Shown in pieces: positions 16,834-25,479 of a DNA stretch of 64,000 nucleotides. The DNA is taken from the NCBI GenBank assembly GCA_027483445.1, contig JAIXUS010000028.1, forward strand, positions 1-64,000, given 5' to 3'. The notes below the pieces were generated by a model that did no database searches, had not been told where the DNA came from, and saw only the letters and a list, made by a program, of their open reading frames with translations. Each line of letters starts with the position of its first letter. Position 1 is the stretch's first letter. The DNA is from Bacteroidota bacterium. Its GTDB lineage: Bacteria > Bacteroidota > Bacteroidia > M30B66. A program made the position numbers and the translations under genes.

Positions 16834-17604
16834 ATGAAAACGTTGCCTACACAACCTGAAACACTTGTAAATACCGAATTACAAAACCCGCACGTGTCTG
16901 TCGACTGCGTGATTTTTGGTTTTGAAGAAGGTGATTTAAAAGTACTGCTGATTGAGCGAAACATCGACGATTCCGATTTCCAGTCGAAACGATATTCATT
17001 GCCCGGAAACTTGATTAACGACAATGAAGATTTGGATACGTCGGCCAAGCGTATTTTGCGAGAGCTCACCTCATTGGAGAACCTTTATCTCCAGCAGTTT
17101 TACGCATTTGGAGATCCGAACCGTGTTAAGAGTTCTGCCGATGCCCAGTGGCTCAATGCTGTACGTGATGTTCCTACTGCACGGGTAATTACCGTGGCCT
17201 ATTATTCCTTGGTGAAGCTCGACGATTACCAGCCGTCGGCCGCCTCATTTGCCCGCAAGGCATTTTGGTGCTCAATTCACCAGATTCCTGATTTAGCCTT
17301 CGACCACAACCAGATTTTAGATTCAGCCCTTCGCTCGCTGAAAAATAAACTACGCGTAGAGCCCATAGGTTTCGAGCTGCTTCCTAAAAAGTTTACCCTC
17401 GGACAGCTTCAGCGAGTGTATGAAACCATTCTGGGAACAACGCTCGACAAGCGAAACTTCCGCCGGAAAATCCTCAATAAGGATTTCCTCAAACCACTCC
17501 AGGAAAAACAAAAAGGCGTACCCCACAAAAGAGCACGCCTCTTCGAATTCGATCAGGAACGTTACGAGAGTTTAAAGTCTGGACAGTTCTCTTTCGAGTT
17601 TTAG
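16834..17604 (+). CDS. NrtR-like transcriptional regulator with degenerate Nudix domain
   Basis: A 256-residue protein with an N-terminal Nudix-like domain (about 20-150) and a C-terminal winged helix (about 170-245, FTLGQLQRVYETILGTTLDKRNFRRKIL), the build of the NrtR/AraR regulator family. The Nudix box is decayed: where the catalytic form has R-E-U-x-E-E-x-G-U, this has R73-I-L-R-E77-L-T-S-L, and the leading glycine is N59. Hydrolysis is therefore unlikely, and it is probably a ligand-sensing repressor. The ligand cannot be inferred, since family members sense ADP-ribose-type molecules or arabinose. No sugar or NAD gene adjoins it. The ATG at 16834 follows a TAAATTTA box, and an upstream extension to 16762 lacks support. 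It is convergent with tatA, 16 bp apart. Confidence 0.8.
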   Translation: MKTLPTQPETLVNTELQNPHVSVDCVIFGFEEGDLKVLLIERNIDDSDFQSKRYSLPGNLINDNEDLDTSAKRILRELTSLENLYLQQFYAFGDPNRVKSSADAQWLNAVRDVPTARVITVAYYSLVKLDDYQPSAASFARKAFWCSIHQIPDLAFDHNQILDSALRSLKNKLRVEPIGFELLPKKFTLGQLQRVYETILGTTLDKRNFRRKILNKDFLKPLQEKQKGVPHKRARLFEFDQERYESLKSGQFSFEF

Positions 17605-17620
17605 TCCTTCCTCAAACTGC

Positions 17621-17815
17621 TTATTGAACTTGTTTTTCTACCGGGGTCTTTTCAGGCTCGGTGTCACCGTCTTTGGCTTGCTTAAATTCCTTAATGCCTT
17701 GGCCGATGCCTTTCATCAATTGAGGGATTTTTTTGCCTCCAAAGAAGATCAGGAGAACGGCTACAACAAGAATGATTTCAGTGGGCCCAAAGGCTCCAAG
17801 CAAAATGCTTTTCAT
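17621..17815 (-). CDS. tatA: Twin-arginine translocase subunit TatA/TatE
   Basis: A 64-residue protein with one N-terminal membrane helix (about 8-25, TEIILVVAVLLIFFGGKKIPQL), the family FGxKKxP hinge and an amphipathic helix (GIGQGIKEFKQAKDG), ending in a polar tail. It forms the pore-like multimer of the Tat export system for folded proteins. The start overlaps the stop of the preceding TatA/B-like gene in an ATGA arrangement, indicating translational coupling. No tatC is present in the window. Confidence 0.88.
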   Translation of the reverse strand: MKSILLGAFGPTEIILVVAVLLIFFGGKKIPQLMKGIGQGIKEFKQAKDGDTEPEKTPVEKQVQ

Positions 17816-18069
17816 GGTTGAATGTTTTTATTGATATCGTCGCGTATGGTGTCAATTTCCTTTTTGATACCGGTTTCTTCGTTTACTTTATTGGCCTCGC
17901 GCGCAATTTCTGAGCGTATACTGTTGGAGGCGTCTTTGATTTCGCGCATACCTTTACCCAGACCTCGGGCTATTTGAGGAATATTCTTCGACCCGAAGAA
18001 GATGAGCACGAAAATCATAATCAGCAACAGCTCCCCAGCACCAACTTCGAAAAACAACAATACCGGCAT
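17812..18069 (-). CDS. Second TatA/TatB-like translocase protein
   Basis: An 85-residue protein with a single N-terminal helix (about 6-24, EVGAGELLLIMIFVLIFFGS) followed by the KNIP hinge and a longer amphipathic and charged helix (IARGLGKGMREIKDASNSIRSEI) than its neighbour, so it could serve as TatB or as a second TatA. The frame is open upstream to 18198, but the Met at 18069 gives the canonical N-terminus, and the upstream part overlaps the end of secDF. It is coupled to tatA by a 4-nt overlap. Confidence 0.8.
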   Translation of the reverse strand: MPVLLFFEVGAGELLLIMIFVLIFFGSKNIPQIARGLGKGMREIKDASNSIRSEIAREANKVNEETGIKKEIDTIRDDINKNIQP

Positions 18070-18072
18070 AAC

Positions 18073-18104
18073 AAAAAAGCAGGTTCCCTTATCGAAAACC
18101 TGCT
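18073..18104 (-). terminator. Intrinsic terminator downstream of secDF
   Basis: On the minus strand an AGCAGGTT / AACCTGCT stem (18097-18104 with 18078-18085) with an 11-12-nt loop is followed by TTTTTT (18073-18078). It lies 26 bp after the secDF stop and ends 3 bp before the ATG of the TatA/B-like gene, so it also forms the leader of that gene. Confidence 0.7.
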
Positions 18105-18105
18105 C

Positions 18106-18113
18106 CAAAAGTA
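18106..18113 (-). promoter_or_regulatory. Putative tat operon -7 box (TACTTTTG)
   Basis: A perfect TAnnTTTG match on the minus strand, immediately upstream of the terminator hairpin. A transcript from here would begin at or just inside the hairpin, so the hairpin could act as an attenuator or a 5' stabiliser for the tat mRNA. Confidence 0.5.
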
Positions 18114-18130
18114 CGTTTATTTTGGATGTC

Positions 18131-21100
18131 TTATTCTGCTTTCTTTTCGTTTTTTGCACTGCGGCGGAAGAGGTCAACCACCACAGGAGAAGCAACAAAG
18201 AGTGAGGTATAAGTACCTACAATTACACCGATCAGCATCGCGAAAGAGAATCCACGAATCACTTCACCACCAAAGAAGAAGAGAATAATCAACACTCCAA
18301 TAGTGGTTAAACCGGTAACTACCGTACGACTCAGGGTGCTATTCAAGGCGTTATTAATGATCGTAGCCATGTCTTCGCTCTTGCTGCCATGCTGACCTAG
18401 ATACTCACGAATACGGTCGAAAATTACCACCGTATCGTTGATTGAGTAACCTACTACGGTAAGAATGGCTGCAATAAAGGCTTGGTCAATATCGAGCGAG
18501 AACGGCAGGATACCATTGAAGATTGAGAACACCGAGAGGATGAAAATCACTACGTACGCCAAGGCTGCAATGGCCCCAACACCATATTGCCATTTGCGGA
18601 ACCGAATCAACAGGTAAGCAAACAGAATCAACAACGAGAATATAACTGAAAGAATCGCAGAATCCTTGATATCATTGGCTACCGTTGGCTCCACTTTATT
18701 GGCAAGAATAATTACAGGTTCTTTGCCGGTTAGCTTAGTCAACTCTCCAACCACAATTTTTGATACCGCAGAATCAGCGGCCAACGACTCATCGCCAATC
18801 ATGTAGTCGGTAGTCACTTGAAGCTGATTTTTACCACCATATATCTTCACATCCGGTGCTTGTTTGATGGCTTTATAGATGGCCTGACGAGCACTTTCTG
18901 ATGATACAGGCTTATCAAATTGAAGCACATAGGAACGACCACCTTCGAAATCAACACCGTAACCAAAACCGCGAACGTACATTGAGCCCAAACCTAGCAC
19001 AATTACCGCCAAGGAGATTATGTAGAATCGGCGACGCTGATTGATGAAGTCGAAGTTAGAATCCTTCAGAATATTGGCCGTCAACGGTATTGAGAAGCTC
19101 AACTGCTTGTTTCGCCCAGAGAAGAAGTCGAAAATCAAGCGGGTGATGAAAATGGCTGCAAACAGTGAGGTACAGATACCAATCACCAACGTAGTCGCAA
19201 AGCCTTGAATCGGACCACTACCAAACACGTAAAGCACAACGCCCGTCAACAATGTTGTTACGTTGGAGTCGATGATGGCAGAGTAAGCGTTCTTGTAACC
19301 GTCGGCTATGGCAAGCTTGTACCCTTTACCGGCGGCTAGTTCCTCTCGGATACGTTCATAAATCAGTACGTTCGCATCCACCGACATACCTATGGTTAAC
19401 ACAATACCTGCAATACCGGGAAGGGTAAGCACTGCGCCCAAAGAGGCCATCACACCCATCAGGAAAAACAGGTTCGTAATCAAGGCAATGTCGGCCACAA
19501 TACCACCGCCACTGTAGTAGAAGGCCATGAACAGGAACACCAACAGCAAACCTACTAATGAAGAGATAAGTCCCGCTTGAATGGCTTCAGCACCTAATGA
19601 TGGACCCACTACTGCTTCCTGAACGATGCGTGCAGGAGCATCCATTTTACCGGAATTCAGAATATTGGCCAAGTCTTCGGCCTCTTTAATCGAGAAATCA
19701 CCGGTAATCTGAGAAACACCGCCGGCAATTTCCTGCTGCACGGTAGGTGCACTGTAAACGTATTCATCTAGCGTAATTGCAATGCTACGTTTCACATTCT
19801 CACCGGTCATCTTTTTCCAGATTCGGGCACCTTCGCCATCCATAGCCATCGATACTTCCGGACGGTTGTTCAACTGACCGTAAGCCAGGCGGGCATCTAC
19901 AACGTGGTCGCCGGTGAGCTTAGGCCTCCCATCGCGTGGAACCTTAACGGCAAACAACTCCAACACCTGGGTTTTGTCTTTCGATGATTTAACGCCCCAC
20001 ATAAAGCGAACATCACCCGGAAGCAATCCTTCCACCTCTGGCATGCGGAGGTACTGATTTACACGACCGGTATCTTTAATTAAGGACAACCCGATCGCAG
20101 GCCCTGGTGAATAAAGGTAAGGACCGTCGGCTTTTTCCTGATATACTTTTTGAGTAAGAACCGCTAAAAGTGGGTTTTCCTTACGGAATTTCTCCTGGTC
20201 GGCTTTCAGGGCAGCGGCCGAATCGGCTCCTTTGGCACCCGAATCTTTAGTAGAAGCCAGCTTTTCGGCCAGCGACTTTGCTGAATCTGCCGCCTGAGCA
20301 ACAGCCTTCGACGCTGAATCTGCACTTGCTGCCTGTGTGGTATCGTTAGCTGCTGCACTATCGCTAACCGCAGGCTTCAAGCCGTTGAGTTCTGCAATAC
20401 GCTTGTTAACAGCCTCCAGAGAATTCCAAATCTCCTGACCGTTTTCATAGGTCTCCCAAAACTCCAGTTTGGCGGCTCCTTGCAACAGTTTACGAACGCG
20501 CTCAGGATCTTTCACACCCGGCAATTCTACCAAAATGCGGTCAGAGCCTTCCAAACGCTGAATGTTTGGCTGAGTAACACCGAACTTGTCAATACGATTT
20601 CGGATTACCAAATACGCATTGTCGATCGACGACTTCACTTGTTCGCGAACTACATTGATCACCTCATCGTTGGTCATCTTTGAGTTCACACGACTCTGCA
20701 TGTCTTTGTTACCAAAGAAAGCCGGAGAAGAAAGCTTAGCGTTGGGGTCGATTTGTTTTACAGCATTGTAGAACAACGTAACGTAGTCGCCACCATTTTT
20801 CTTCTGCTCGGCAGAGGCTTGCTGCAAGGCCTTGGTAAAGGTCGGATCCTGACTGTTATTTGAAAGGGTGCGAAGAACGTCGGCTACCGAAACTTCGAGC
20901 ATTACGTTCATACCCCCTTTTAGGTCAAGACCCAGGTTGATTTCTTTTTCCTTAACCTCGCTATAAGTCTTACCTAAGTAGACTACTTCGCCGGCAATAG
21001 AATCGAGATAATTTTTGGCTTTTAGCGAGTCACCACCTGCGTACTCCATCGCATCTTTCTCGATGCGTGAAGACATCCAGGTGAATGACAACTCATACAA

Positions 21101-21154
21101 ACAAACAAGTGTTAGGAGAATCGCGAAAAAGCTTATTGCGCCTTTGTTTTGCAT
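18131..21154 (-). CDS. secDF: Protein translocase subunit SecDF (fused)
   Basis: Proton-driven accessory of the Sec translocon that pulls secreted proteins across the membrane. The 1007-residue protein is a fusion of SecD (about 1-690) and SecF (about 690-1007). Visible hallmarks are LGLDLKGG at residues 74-81 in SecD and YGVDFEGG near 730 in SecF, two sets of six membrane helices, and conserved motifs such as GMSVDANVLIYERIREE and GYSINDTVVIFDRIRE. A low-complexity Ala/Ser/Asp/Lys insertion occupies about 260-318 in the first periplasmic domain. The last residues (RRSAKNEKKAE) are basic. The gene is separated from the tat genes by a terminator. Confidence 0.95.
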   Translation of the reverse strand: MQNKGAISFFAILLTLVCLYELSFTWMSSRIEKDAMEYAGGDSLKAKNYLDSIAGEVVYLGKTYSEVKEKEINLGLDLKGGMNVMLEVSVADVLRTLSNNSQDPTFTKALQQASAEQKKNGGDYVTLFYNAVKQIDPNAKLSSPAFFGNKDMQSRVNSKMTNDEVINVVREQVKSSIDNAYLVIRNRIDKFGVTQPNIQRLEGSDRILVELPGVKDPERVRKLLQGAAKLEFWETYENGQEIWNSLEAVNKRIAELNGLKPAVSDSAAANDTTQAASADSASKAVAQAADSAKSLAEKLASTKDSGAKGADSAAALKADQEKFRKENPLLAVLTQKVYQEKADGPYLYSPGPAIGLSLIKDTGRVNQYLRMPEVEGLLPGDVRFMWGVKSSKDKTQVLELFAVKVPRDGRPKLTGDHVVDARLAYGQLNNRPEVSMAMDGEGARIWKKMTGENVKRSIAITLDEYVYSAPTVQQEIAGGVSQITGDFSIKEAEDLANILNSGKMDAPARIVQEAVVGPSLGAEAIQAGLISSLVGLLLVFLFMAFYYSGGGIVADIALITNLFFLMGVMASLGAVLTLPGIAGIVLTIGMSVDANVLIYERIREELAAGKGYKLAIADGYKNAYSAIIDSNVTTLLTGVVLYVFGSGPIQGFATTLVIGICTSLFAAIFITRLIFDFFSGRNKQLSFSIPLTANILKDSNFDFINQRRRFYIISLAVIVLGLGSMYVRGFGYGVDFEGGRSYVLQFDKPVSSESARQAIYKAIKQAPDVKIYGGKNQLQVTTDYMIGDESLAADSAVSKIVVGELTKLTGKEPVIILANKVEPTVANDIKDSAILSVIFSLLILFAYLLIRFRKWQYGVGAIAALAYVVIFILSVFSIFNGILPFSLDIDQAFIAAILTVVGYSINDTVVIFDRIREYLGQHGSKSEDMATIINNALNSTLSRTVVTGLTTIGVLIILFFFGGEVIRGFSFAMLIGVIVGTYTSLFVASPVVVDLFRRSAKNEKKAE

Positions 21155-21187
21155 CTGAACTTGTTAAAATTTCTTAAAATCGGACGG

Positions 21188-21195
21188 CAAATATA
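21188..21195 (-). promoter_or_regulatory. secDF -7 box (TATATTTG)
   Basis: A perfect TAnnTTTG match on the minus strand, about 34 nt upstream of the secDF ATG. No convincing -33 TTTG is visible at 17-19 nt. It lies in the 97-bp divergent gap shared with the FG-GAP protein gene. Confidence 0.5.
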
Positions 21196-21251
21196 GAACA
21201 TCAGACGAATATCCCTGAGTAGATTCTAAAGAAAAAAAGGCATTTTTGCAC

Positions 21252-23447
21252 ATGCCCAAAATCCTTTCGATATTGAAGCTGAGTGCCGTATTTCCAGCAC
21301 TTTTCTTCGTGTCTAATTCGCTTTATTCACAACAAACCGTGCTGGCCTTTAACCGAAATTCATCGGTTTTGGTTACCAATGAGAACAATCAGGTGCTAGA
21401 TTTTCCCTGGACCGGTGGATTTAACTTCTGTCAGGTAAGCGAAATCGACATCAATGGCGACAACGAGCAGGATTTGTTCATATTCGACCGCTCCGGCAAC
21501 CGGGCAACCTTTCTGGAGTTTCATCAGGGAGTCTACCGCCTCAATACCGACGCCGATGGCTACCTGCCGGCACTCAGCAACTTTGCATTAATGGTCGATT
21601 TCAATTGCGACAATCGCCCCGACCTTTTCACATTCAACAACAGCGGCATTCGGGTTTTTGTGCAGGATGGCCCAGCCGGAAGTCCTCCGCAATGGCGTCT
21701 CTATGCCGACAAGCTAAGAACACGCGTTGGGTCTAATACCGTCGACGTCTACACCATTCCTGTAGACATTCCGGCGATTGATGACATTGACGGAGACGGC
21801 GATTTAGACATTCTCGTTTTTAACATCCTGGGTTCATGCGTCGAATACCACCGCAATATGGCGCAGGAAAACTTCAACCGCTGCGATACTTTAGCCATGA
21901 AACTCGAAACCATTAGCTGGGGCCGGTTTTCTGAGAGTTTCTCCACCAACGAGGTAACCCTGAACGATACCTGTGCAGGGTTTTCGGGAGGACGGTTCGC
22001 TGAACCTGCGCGCCATGCCGGCTCAACCTTAACAACATTCGATAGCGATGGTGATGGTGACAAAGACCTCCTTTTGGGCGATATAGCCTACCGAAATCTC
22101 GTAAAGCTTATCAATGGTGGCTCCAGCACCGAAGCGCTGATTACCAGTCAGATTCCAGTTTTTCCGGAAACAACCGAAGCCGTGAATATTGCCATCTTCC
22201 CCGCCGCCTATATGGTTGATGTAGATCACGATGGACTAAAAGACATGGTGGTGGCGCCAAACTCTAAAACCGGCTCCGAGAACTATCGCTGCTTTCTGTA
22301 CTACAAAAACACCGGGAATGCTCAGGTGGCGAACTTTAACTACCAGGGAAATACCTTGTTTTCTGAACAAACCCTTGATTTTGGAGAAGGTGCAAATGTT
22401 ACCTTCTTCGACTATAACAACGATGGCAAAAGAGATATTCTTGTTGGTAATTATGGCTACTTTTTGCCGAGTGGCGACTACAAGCCGCAGGTGGCGTTAC
22501 TCGAAAACACCAGCACAGCTGAGGCAGTCTCATTTCGTTTAGTCAATCGAAACTTCGCCTCGGCAGGCAATTTATCAGGCGTAGTTGCCAACCTCCACCC
22601 TACTGCCGGAGATCTCGATAACGACGGCGATTCAGACTTACTTCTCGGCAGTTCTGATGGAAAGATTTACTATTTCGAAAACACAGCCCCGGCGGGAGCC
22701 CCGGCGAATATGACATTCGTAACCGCCTCCTTTCAAAGTATTGATGTAGGAACCTTTGCAGCGCCCTTCCTTTTCGACATTGATCAGGATGGCCGTTTGG
22801 ATTTATTCATAGGAACCCGCGAAGGCAGCATTCAATACTACCGAAACGTGAGCAATGGCAGCAGTCCGGCGATGGAACTCCAGGCCGAAAACTGGGGTGG
22901 CGTGAATACGGCTTTACCGGGCGAGCCCAATGGTTTCTGCACTCCGCAGCTCTTCAGAAAAAGTGGCGTTACCTATTTAATTGCGGGCTCCCAAAGTGGC
23001 TATTTCCGCCTCTATGCCAACATCGACGATAACCTCAGTGGCACATTCACGCTGCTCGACAGCCTCGTTTTGGGCAATCGTTTCGGCGAACGAACCTCGA
23101 TATGTTTAAGCGACCTGAACGACGATGGCTATCCGGAAGCCATTGTTGGAAACTATGCAGGAGGTATAGCCTATTTAGAAGGTATTTTCCCTTCGGGATT
23201 GCCTCAGGAAAAGCCTTTGTCCAGCACCAAATTATTCCCCAACCCGGGCAGTTTAGCACCTTATATATACGTTGAGTCTGCGGCCGAGTGTACCCTAACC
23301 GTTTTCGATATTGCCGGCCGGGTGCTCTTTCAAACCACACAACGCCTTCCCGGAAATTTACCTTTCGTACCCGAAAAAAACGGAGTGTATCTCGTTCATA
23401 TTCAGCACAAAAACCACACTGAGGTCATTCGATGGAGCGTTCAGTAA
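21252..23447 (+). CDS. Secreted FG-GAP/VCBS repeat protein with T9SS sorting domain
   Basis: A 731-residue protein with a signal peptide (about 1-27, ending SLYSQ) and at least eight FG-GAP/VCBS blade motifs with calcium-binding-like acidic loops: DINGDNEQDLFIF, DIDGDGDLDILVF, DSDGDGDKDLLLGD, DVDHDGLKDMVVA, DYNNDGKRDILVGN, DLDNDGDSDLLLGS, DIDQDGRLDLFIGT and DLNDDGYPEAIVGN. The C-terminal 75 residues form a T9SS type A domain (TKLFPNPGSLAPYIYVES ... FDIAGRVLF ... GVYLVHIQH). The likely role is as a surface adhesin-type propeller, the partner unknown. The stop overlaps the next gene by 16 bp. The ATG at 21252 follows TTTTTGCAC; a TTG at 21246 is less likely. Confidence 0.88.
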   Translation: MPKILSILKLSAVFPALFFVSNSLYSQQTVLAFNRNSSVLVTNENNQVLDFPWTGGFNFCQVSEIDINGDNEQDLFIFDRSGNRATFLEFHQGVYRLNTDADGYLPALSNFALMVDFNCDNRPDLFTFNNSGIRVFVQDGPAGSPPQWRLYADKLRTRVGSNTVDVYTIPVDIPAIDDIDGDGDLDILVFNILGSCVEYHRNMAQENFNRCDTLAMKLETISWGRFSESFSTNEVTLNDTCAGFSGGRFAEPARHAGSTLTTFDSDGDGDKDLLLGDIAYRNLVKLINGGSSTEALITSQIPVFPETTEAVNIAIFPAAYMVDVDHDGLKDMVVAPNSKTGSENYRCFLYYKNTGNAQVANFNYQGNTLFSEQTLDFGEGANVTFFDYNNDGKRDILVGNYGYFLPSGDYKPQVALLENTSTAEAVSFRLVNRNFASAGNLSGVVANLHPTAGDLDNDGDSDLLLGSSDGKIYYFENTAPAGAPANMTFVTASFQSIDVGTFAAPFLFDIDQDGRLDLFIGTREGSIQYYRNVSNGSSPAMELQAENWGGVNTALPGEPNGFCTPQLFRKSGVTYLIAGSQSGYFRLYANIDDNLSGTFTLLDSLVLGNRFGERTSICLSDLNDDGYPEAIVGNYAGGIAYLEGIFPSGLPQEKPLSSTKLFPNPGSLAPYIYVESAAECTLTVFDIAGRVLFQTTQRLPGNLPFVPEKNGVYLVHIQHKNHTEVIRWSVQ

Positions 23448-23935
23448 ATCCCGAAGTAGCCCGTTGGATCGAGGCTTTGTCGCTACAGGCTCACCCCGAG
23501 GGCGGCTGGTATGCCGAGAGTTTTAGAGCGTCACGTCGGGTAGTCGACCCCGAAACCGGCCGGGAATACTCAGCCGGAACGTCGATTTATTACCTGCTCG
23601 ACGATGCCTCTTTCTCTGCTTTTCACCGCGTTGGAGCCGACGAAACCTGGCATTTCTACGCCGGTACTGGTCTCAGTATTTTCCACCTCGACAAATCGGG
23701 CCATTTGCATAAGCACCGCCTGGGGCGGGATGTCATCACGGGTGAAAAACTTCAGCTCACCATTCCAGCCCATGAGTGGTTCGCCTGCCAGGTAGAAATA
23801 CCCGGAGGCTTTGCGCTCTGCGGATGCACCGTTTCACCCGGCTTTGAATTCCATGAATTTGCATTAGCCTCAAGAGAAGAACTTATTTCGGCCTATCCTA
23901 TTCACAAAAATTTAATTGTCAGACTGACACTTTGA
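23432..23935 (+). CDS. Cupin domain protein, DUF985 family
   Basis: A 167-residue single-domain protein of the DUF985 (cupin_5) family: ARWIEALSLQAHPEGGWYAESFRA at the N-terminus, GTSIYYLLDDASFSAFHRVGADETWHFYAGTGL in the core, WFACQVEIPGGFALCGCTVSPGFEFHEFALA at the end. Cupins of this family probably bind a small ligand or metal in the double-stranded beta-helix. The biochemical function is not established. The start codon lies inside the 3' end of the FG-GAP cargo gene (16-bp overlap), so it is translated from the same message, although the two proteins act in different compartments. Confidence 0.85.
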   Translation: MERSVNPEVARWIEALSLQAHPEGGWYAESFRASRRVVDPETGREYSAGTSIYYLLDDASFSAFHRVGADETWHFYAGTGLSIFHLDKSGHLHKHRLGRDVITGEKLQLTIPAHEWFACQVEIPGGFALCGCTVSPGFEFHEFALASREELISAYPIHKNLIVRLTL

Positions 23936-23966
23936 ATTTTTAGCAAATTTTAAGGAATTCCACTCC

Positions 23967-23995
23967 TTTTGGTGAGCGCGAATCACTTACTTTTG
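23967..23995 (+). promoter_or_regulatory. Acyl-CoA dehydrogenase promoter (TTTTGG...TACTTTTG)
   Basis: TTTTGG (23967-23972) and a perfect -7 box TACTTTTG (23988-23995) are spaced close to consensus and lie 21 nt before the ATG at 24017. The box sits inside the longer open frame starting at 23969, which argues against that earlier start. Confidence 0.6.
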
Positions 23996-24016
23996 CCGCG
24001 GAAATTCAGATTTGCC

Positions 24017-25159
24017 ATGATGGAGTTTAGCGAAAACGACAACCAAAAGATGATTCGTGATATGCTTCGCGACTTTTGCGACAAGCATATAAGGCCAAAG
24101 TTGATGGAATGGGACGAAAGTCAAGCCTTTCCGCGTGAGGTGTTTACCGAGCTTGGAAAGTTAGGCTTGATGGGTGTACTTGTGCCTGAGGAATATGGCG
24201 GGTCTGGTTTTGGCTACCTCGAATATGTAACAGCCATAACTGAACTCGGAAAAGTGTGTGGCTCGATCGGTCTTTCAATGGCTGCGCACAACTCGTTGTG
24301 TACCGGACATATTCTTCAATTTGGAAACGAAGAGCAGAAGCGGAAGTATTTGCCCAAATTGGCCAGTGGAGAATGGATTGGTGCATGGGGACTTACCGAG
24401 GCCAATACCGGTTCAGATGCAATGCGGATGAAGTGTGTGGCCCAACAAGACGGCGATTATTACGTGCTTAACGGCACCAAAAACTGGATTACCCACGGAA
24501 TTAGCGGTGAAGTTGCCGTAGTACTGGCCCGTACGGGCGAATTGCTCGATTCGCGCGGAATCACCGCTTTCATCGTCGAACGAGGAACTCCGGGCTTTAT
24601 GGCCGGTAAAAAAGAGAACAAGTTAGGCATGCGGGCCTCCGAAACCGCCGAATTGATTTTCGACAACTGCCGTATTCATAAAAGTCAGGTTTTAGGCAAT
24701 GTGGGTGATGGCTTTATTCAGGCCATGAAAGTGCTCGATGGTGGCAGAATTTCAATTGCCGCGCTCTCCTTAGGAATAGGTAAAGGCGCCATCGAAGCCT
24801 CAATCAAATATGCCAAAGAGCGCCAACAATTTGGTCAGCCTATTGCAAACTTTCAGGCCATCAGCTTTAAGCTGGCCGATATGAAAACCCGCTACGAGGC
24901 AGCCGAATTGCTCACCCTGCAAGCCGCCGACTTAAAGAACCGGGGCGAAAAGGTAACCGTTCAATCGGCCATGGCTAAATACTACGCCTCAGAGATGTGT
25001 GTTTACGCCTCAACTGAAGCCGTTCAAATTCACGGCGGTTACGGCTACACCAAAGACTTCCCCGTTGAAAAATTTTATAGAGACTCAAAATTGTGCACCA
25101 TTGGCGAAGGCACTTCTGAAATTCAAAAGCTTGTAATTGCCAAGAACCTGCTCTCCTGA
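24017..25159 (+). CDS. Acyl-CoA dehydrogenase
   Basis: FAD-dependent alpha,beta-oxidation of acyl-CoA thioesters (fatty-acid or branched-chain amino-acid breakdown) passing electrons to ETF. From ATG 24017 the 380-residue protein has the complete ACAD fold: an N-terminal helical domain, a beta domain with the FAD-binding GAWGLTEANTGSDA motif, and a C-terminal helical domain with QFGQPIANFQAISFKLADM and the signature QIHGGYGYTKDFPVEKFYRDSKLCTIGEGTSEIQ. The Glu of GEGT is at the position of the catalytic base of the short-chain type. Chain-length specificity cannot be read. It has its own promoter and terminator, so it is monocistronic. Confidence 0.92.
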   Translation: MMEFSENDNQKMIRDMLRDFCDKHIRPKLMEWDESQAFPREVFTELGKLGLMGVLVPEEYGGSGFGYLEYVTAITELGKVCGSIGLSMAAHNSLCTGHILQFGNEEQKRKYLPKLASGEWIGAWGLTEANTGSDAMRMKCVAQQDGDYYVLNGTKNWITHGISGEVAVVLARTGELLDSRGITAFIVERGTPGFMAGKKENKLGMRASETAELIFDNCRIHKSQVLGNVGDGFIQAMKVLDGGRISIAALSLGIGKGAIEASIKYAKERQQFGQPIANFQAISFKLADMKTRYEAAELLTLQAADLKNRGEKVTVQSAMAKYYASEMCVYASTEAVQIHGGYGYTKDFPVEKFYRDSKLCTIGEGTSEIQKLVIAKNLLS

Positions 25160-25177
25160 TCAAACCAATCTCAAATG

Positions 25178-25214
25178 AAAACGCAGACTTCCGCAAGGTC
25201 GTCTGCGTTTTTTT
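25178..25214 (+). terminator. Intrinsic terminator after acyl-CoA dehydrogenase
   Basis: The stem AAAACGCAGAC (25178-25188) pairs with GTCTGCGTTTT (25201-25211) around a 12-nt loop and runs into T residues, 18 bp after the stop codon. Confidence 0.85.
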
Positions 25215-25479
25215 ATGCCCTTTACTCAGAACGTGTTTTACGAAAAAAACACATTTCGATGTAACCCTCAGAGGTTACATCAAAATGAACCTTTTGAATG
25301 AGGTTTCGCCAAATTAATTACTTGGCATTACAGCTCAGATAATGAGTTACTTATAAAGATTAAAGATCTTGTTACTTTAAGAAGTCCGCCAAGCCTTACA
25401 TATCACAGAAGTTCTTGTTTATCAGCTAATTCAGCCCATTTCGACGCTGTAGGTTTGCTATGCATCATTCTGTAGCAAT
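25215..25479. other. AT-rich gap with a perfect 9-bp inverted repeat
   Basis: This 265-bp stretch separates the terminator from the PKD-protein gene. It holds GATGTAACC (25258-25266), a 6-nt spacer CTCAGA, and GGTTACATC (25273-25281), a perfect 9-bp inverted repeat without a T-tract, and just upstream a weaker TGTTTT...AAAACA repeat. The first could be an operator for a dimeric regulator. I see no further coding potential. Confidence 0.45.

Noticed and set aside
23969..24016. Earlier start for acyl-CoA dehydrogenase
   Set aside because: The 16 added residues include the perfect TACTTTTG promoter box.
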